From: Chlamydiota bacterium
GTDB lineage: Bacteria; Chlamydiota; Chlamydiia; Chlamydiales; SM23-39
Assembly (NCBI GenBank): GCA_027449725.1
Contig: DAIDLB010000226.1
Span: 1-8,413, forward strand
Length of the DNA: 8,413 nucleotides
Direction: 5' to 3'
Below the pieces are notes generated by a model that saw nothing but the letters and a program-made list of their open reading frames with translations, made no database searches and was not told the origin of the DNA. Shown here one piece after another: positions 5,844 to 8,413 of this stretch. The position numbers and the translations under genes are program-made. Position 1 is the first letter of the stretch, and each line of letters starts with the position of its first letter.

Positions 5844-8327
5844 TCAAGCCTTCCGATTTGCTGAATTGATGGCTGCGAGCGAATCGACAAGCAGCCGATG
5901 CCGGACAATTGGCGACCTGCTGAAGTCGAAGAGGTTGTTGAAGACGACCTGGACTTGCGGATAGACGAGCTTGTCGGCAAGTCCTGTTGTGATTCGGGGA
6001 GCGTTGTATCCGGCAACCCCTGCCACCAGAGGTGTAATTACTTGCGATGCGCCGGGGTAATTTAGATCAAGCACCCTGCCGGCGATAGCTCCGACGGCGG
6101 CTTTCGTCGCTCCGGCCAGCATTAGACGGTCTCGGATTGTATCTGTTTTATTGGGATCGTTTGATTGCGCGTTGTCATTGGTCGCTGTTTCACGAGGGGG
6201 CGGCTCGTTCGGGTTGCCTGTCAGGCTTGAAATAGCGCCGCTGACCATGCCGACTACAGGAGGAATCCAAGGGCCGATCGGTCCGATGATGGGCAGCTCT
6301 ATAGAGCTCAGAATATATGAAGCCGCGCCGGTTCCGATAAGGCCGATAAGTCCGCAACCAATTTCCGGATAGTTCTTAATGAAGCGAGCCGCCCGGTCGC
6401 GCAGACTTTCATCCCGGTTCGGCTGGATGTTCGTAATCCCGCTTTTCAGGTGGGGAAGGATGTTCTGGTTCATCTCTGTCAAATAATCGGACAGCTTCTC
6501 TTTCTCCGCTTTCGCAGATGCGCTGGCGGCTTGCAGATGTTCCTCGATCCAGCCTTCCGCAGTTTGTAGTTTTTCCGTTAGCGTTGCAGATGCAGCTGCC
6601 TGTTTGGCCACATGCGATTCATAGATCGGCAGCAGCAAGGCTTTTAGAGCTCCCCAATGCTTGCGGAGCTCCGGAATGGATTTGGCGTTTCTCATCGCAT
6701 CGACAATAGAGAGAATTTGTTCGTTTTCAGGTGCGGGCAACACTCGGCATAGAATGGCGATTTGCGCGCGCAGCCTGCGGGGTGAGAAGAGGAGGCTGGG
6801 TTCTCTTAAATTTTCTTCGAGAGCAACGGCAAATTGGGTGAAAAGACCGTTATCCTGGCCAAGAGAATAGAGGTTGCGGACGCTGTGCATTTCCGTTTGC
6901 AGATGAAGGTGCGCTGCCTCAAGCTCTTTTCGATATTCTGCAATCGGAGTTGTTTCTTTTTTAGCCTTCGCCAACTCTTCGATTGCTGTTTCATATGCAG
7001 GCCAGAGTTTGGAAAACTCGTCGAGTTTCTTGATCGATGTATATTGGGAATGGGCGTCTTTCAGCATTTCCAAGCTGTGTGCTGCGAGAGATTCGTCGTC
7101 GAGTTTTTGTTGGATCTTTTTCAACTTGTTGACTTGATTGAGAAGGATGTTGAGGTCTTGAACGAGCGGATCGATCGTCGCTTCGATTCCCCGCTGGATT
7201 GAATTCGGAAACTGTTCGCTTTCTTTTAGATGCGAAAGGAGAGAGGATCGTCTGGAAATAATGTGCGCTCTGAGCTGTTCCAGATCGTCGAAAATTGATT
7301 TATCGGGAGCGGGGAGAGGCGTAAGCGTTTTGCTGAGGGGAATTTCATCGAGTTTTTTCTGCATGCCTGCAAGCGTATTTTGGAGCAGGTCGGCCGTCTT
7401 TGTCCATAGCTGCTGTTCGCCGTGGCAAAACTGCTCAGCCAGGAGATCTTCGATCTCTTCGGGCTGGCCCTGCATTTCCTTGGCGACGGAGTCTCTGGAG
7501 ATGGCGCGGAAGATCTCACCGGCATTTTCAAGCATTTCGTCGTACACCTGCTCATATTCTTCCTGCGCTGTTTTCCATTCTTTGTCCGTCACCGGAGCGG
7601 TGCTGGTATATTGATCTGTGACAAGGGTCAAGAGTTCGGAGATGAATTCTTCTGAATGGGTCGGGTCGGAGAAGTAGGAGAAGAATTCGCGGCAACCATC
7701 GACTAAGCTCGCCTTGAGCTGCGGAGTGATGTCGTATAGAGGTCTTTTTTTATTGAGTTGCTCGAAGAGTTGTTCCCGCGTTTTGCAAGGATTGAGACGG
7801 GAGACTTCGAGGAGCTGCGTGGCGACTGTCGGCAAGAGTTCTGTGCCGGGAATCTGTCCGACGGGCGTTCTGGGAAGCTGGGATTGTTTGAGCTGCGCCT
7901 GTAATTTTTGGAGCTGTCCGATGATTCCGTTGGTAATGGCCGTGGAGAACAGGAGATCTCTCCGCTGGTCTTCCTGGACGGTCTTTTCTTTGATCTGCGT
8001 TTGGATCACAACGGGAATCTGTTTTCTCAATTCCGTATTGATCAACGAAGTGAGCCAGATTTCGGGGAAATAGGCGAAAATCTTTGTCAGGAGTCGGACG
8101 ATCAGGTAGGGGCTGTCTTTCCATCCCTGGAAGAAGGAGATGTGGGTAGGGAGGAATTCGCCCACGAGCACGTCGGAGAATTCCCGGCAGATCCCATCGA
8201 GTTCTCTTTGCAGCTGGTCGTTGAGATAGTCGTCCCTTGATCCCGCGCCCTGGCCGTTGGCGTAGTCTTTCAATGCCTTCAAATAGTCGGACAGGAAAGA
8301 GTTGAGCTGCTCCTGGTGGACCAGCAC
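5844..8327 (-). CDS. Large helical protein with C-terminal bilobed hydrophobic domain, at least 827 residues, unknown family
   Basis: I do not recognise the family. Most of the chain (about 1-650) is rich in Leu, Lys, Glu and Gln, predicted helical, with coiled-coil-prone stretches near 345-470 and 570-625. Near the C-terminus two hydrophobic, glycine-rich segments (656-675 and 680-702) are split by a very short loop. A Pro/Asn/Asp-rich linker (704-727) follows, then another weakly hydrophobic Ala/Gly stretch (735-773) and a soluble tail. No signal peptide is seen. The paired hydrophobic segment resembles the hallmark of chlamydial inclusion-membrane proteins, but could also be a membrane-inserting or pore-forming element. 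Start is uncertain: GTG 8327 is the first in-frame start codon in the window, it has no clear ribosome site, the frame is open to the right edge, and no methionine occurs before residue 265. The gene may therefore be cut by the window edge. It precedes azoR by 32 bases on the same strand. Confidence 0.75.
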   Translation of the reverse strand: MLVHQEQLNSFLSDYLKALKDYANGQGAGSRDDYLNDQLQRELDGICREFSDVLVGEFLPTHISFFQGWKDSPYLIVRLLTKIFAYFPEIWLTSLINTELRKQIPVVIQTQIKEKTVQEDQRRDLLFSTAITNGIIGQLQKLQAQLKQSQLPRTPVGQIPGTELLPTVATQLLEVSRLNPCKTREQLFEQLNKKRPLYDITPQLKASLVDGCREFFSYFSDPTHSEEFISELLTLVTDQYTSTAPVTDKEWKTAQEEYEQVYDEMLENAGEIFRAISRDSVAKEMQGQPEEIEDLLAEQFCHGEQQLWTKTADLLQNTLAGMQKKLDEIPLSKTLTPLPAPDKSIFDDLEQLRAHIISRRSSLLSHLKESEQFPNSIQRGIEATIDPLVQDLNILLNQVNKLKKIQQKLDDESLAAHSLEMLKDAHSQYTSIKKLDEFSKLWPAYETAIEELAKAKKETTPIAEYRKELEAAHLHLQTEMHSVRNLYSLGQDNGLFTQFAVALEENLREPSLLFSPRRLRAQIAILCRVLPAPENEQILSIVDAMRNAKSIPELRKHWGALKALLLPIYESHVAKQAAASATLTEKLQTAEGWIEEHLQAASASAKAEKEKLSDYLTEMNQNILPHLKSGITNIQPNRDESLRDRAARFIKNYPEIGCGLIGLIGTGAASYILSSIELPIIGPIGPWIPPVVGMVSGAISSLTGNPNEPPPRETATNDNAQSNDPNKTDTIRDRLMLAGATKAAVGAIAGRVLDLNYPGASQVITPLVAGVAGYNAPRITTGLADKLVYPQVQVVFNNLFDFSRSPIVRHRLLVDSLAAINSANRKA
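6222..6362 (-). other. Bilobed hydrophobic segment encoded in the large protein
   Basis: Encodes residues 656-702. The first lobe is IGCGLIGLIGTGAASYILSS; after a short charged/polar break (IELP) comes a second lobe containing IIGPIGPWIPPVVGMVSGAI. Total length is about 47 residues with small-residue (Gly/Ala) packing motifs. Two closely spaced transmembrane helices forming a hairpin is the simplest reading. Confidence 0.6.
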
Positions 8328-8413
8328 AACCCGGATGTGTTGTACTTTGACAATCCAATGCTGCCGCTGGGCTGGGGCGGCATGAACATTGGCGCCTATT
8401 TCTATAACCGCAA
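8328..8413. other. Right-edge segment open on both strands
   Basis: On the minus strand this continues the frame of the large protein without a stop, but the translation is rich in His, Gln and Arg and looks antisense. On the plus strand the codons from 8328 read as ordinary protein (for example NPMLPLGWGGMNIGAYF) with no stop to the edge. Possible plus-strand starts are GTG 8337 or ATG 8358, none with a ribosome site. It may be the beginning of a divergent gene, or the 5' part of the large protein. Confidence 0.35.

Overview
The window looks like a piece of a bacterial chromosome, probably from a host-associated, chlamydia-like (Parachlamydiales/Criblamydiaceae-type) bacterium. That assignment is inference. 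It rests on two compact metabolic genes sitting among large proteins with no recognisable family, a mosaic base composition, and a large protein carrying a paired hydrophobic domain like those of chlamydial inclusion proteins. No rRNA, tRNA, transposase, integrase, phage gene or CRISPR array is visible, and no sequence here fixes the taxonomy.

Layout. Positions 31-1149 (minus) encode a stand-alone BioD-like P-loop plus DRTGG-domain protein, the part normally found at the N-terminus of long phosphotransacetylases, without the acetyltransferase domain. A 139-base AT-rich divergent spacer (1150-1288) holds a good sigma70-like promoter and a strong Shine-Dalgarno site for the rightward gene at 1289-2428, which encodes a 379-residue protein of unknown family. 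That gene runs 38 bases into the 3' end of a leftward gene of unknown function (2391-3149, 252 residues). The leftward gene has its own plausible promoter in the 63-base gap before the next gene.

Positions 3213-5811 hold a tightly coupled leftward pair: an AzoR-type FMN-dependent NADH:quinone/azo oxidoreductase (5182-5811), whose stop overlaps the start of a family 15 glycoside hydrolase of the glucoamylase type (3213-5189). Upstream of this pair, and 32 bases away, is a leftward gene for a protein of at least 827 residues (5844-8327). It is mostly helical or coiled-coil-prone, with a bilobed hydrophobic segment near the C-terminus. Its true start is uncertain because the frame stays open to the right edge, while the opposite strand there also reads like protein.

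How the genes may work together: the redox enzyme and the alpha-glucan hydrolase are probably co-translated. The hydrolase has no signal peptide, so it most likely releases glucose from glycogen-type polymers or small alpha-glucosides in the cytoplasm. The large upstream protein is in the same transcription direction and may share the operon. The two unknown proteins and the large protein are candidates for lineage-specific host-interaction proteins, but nothing in the sequence proves secretion. Positions 1-30 hold no supported feature.
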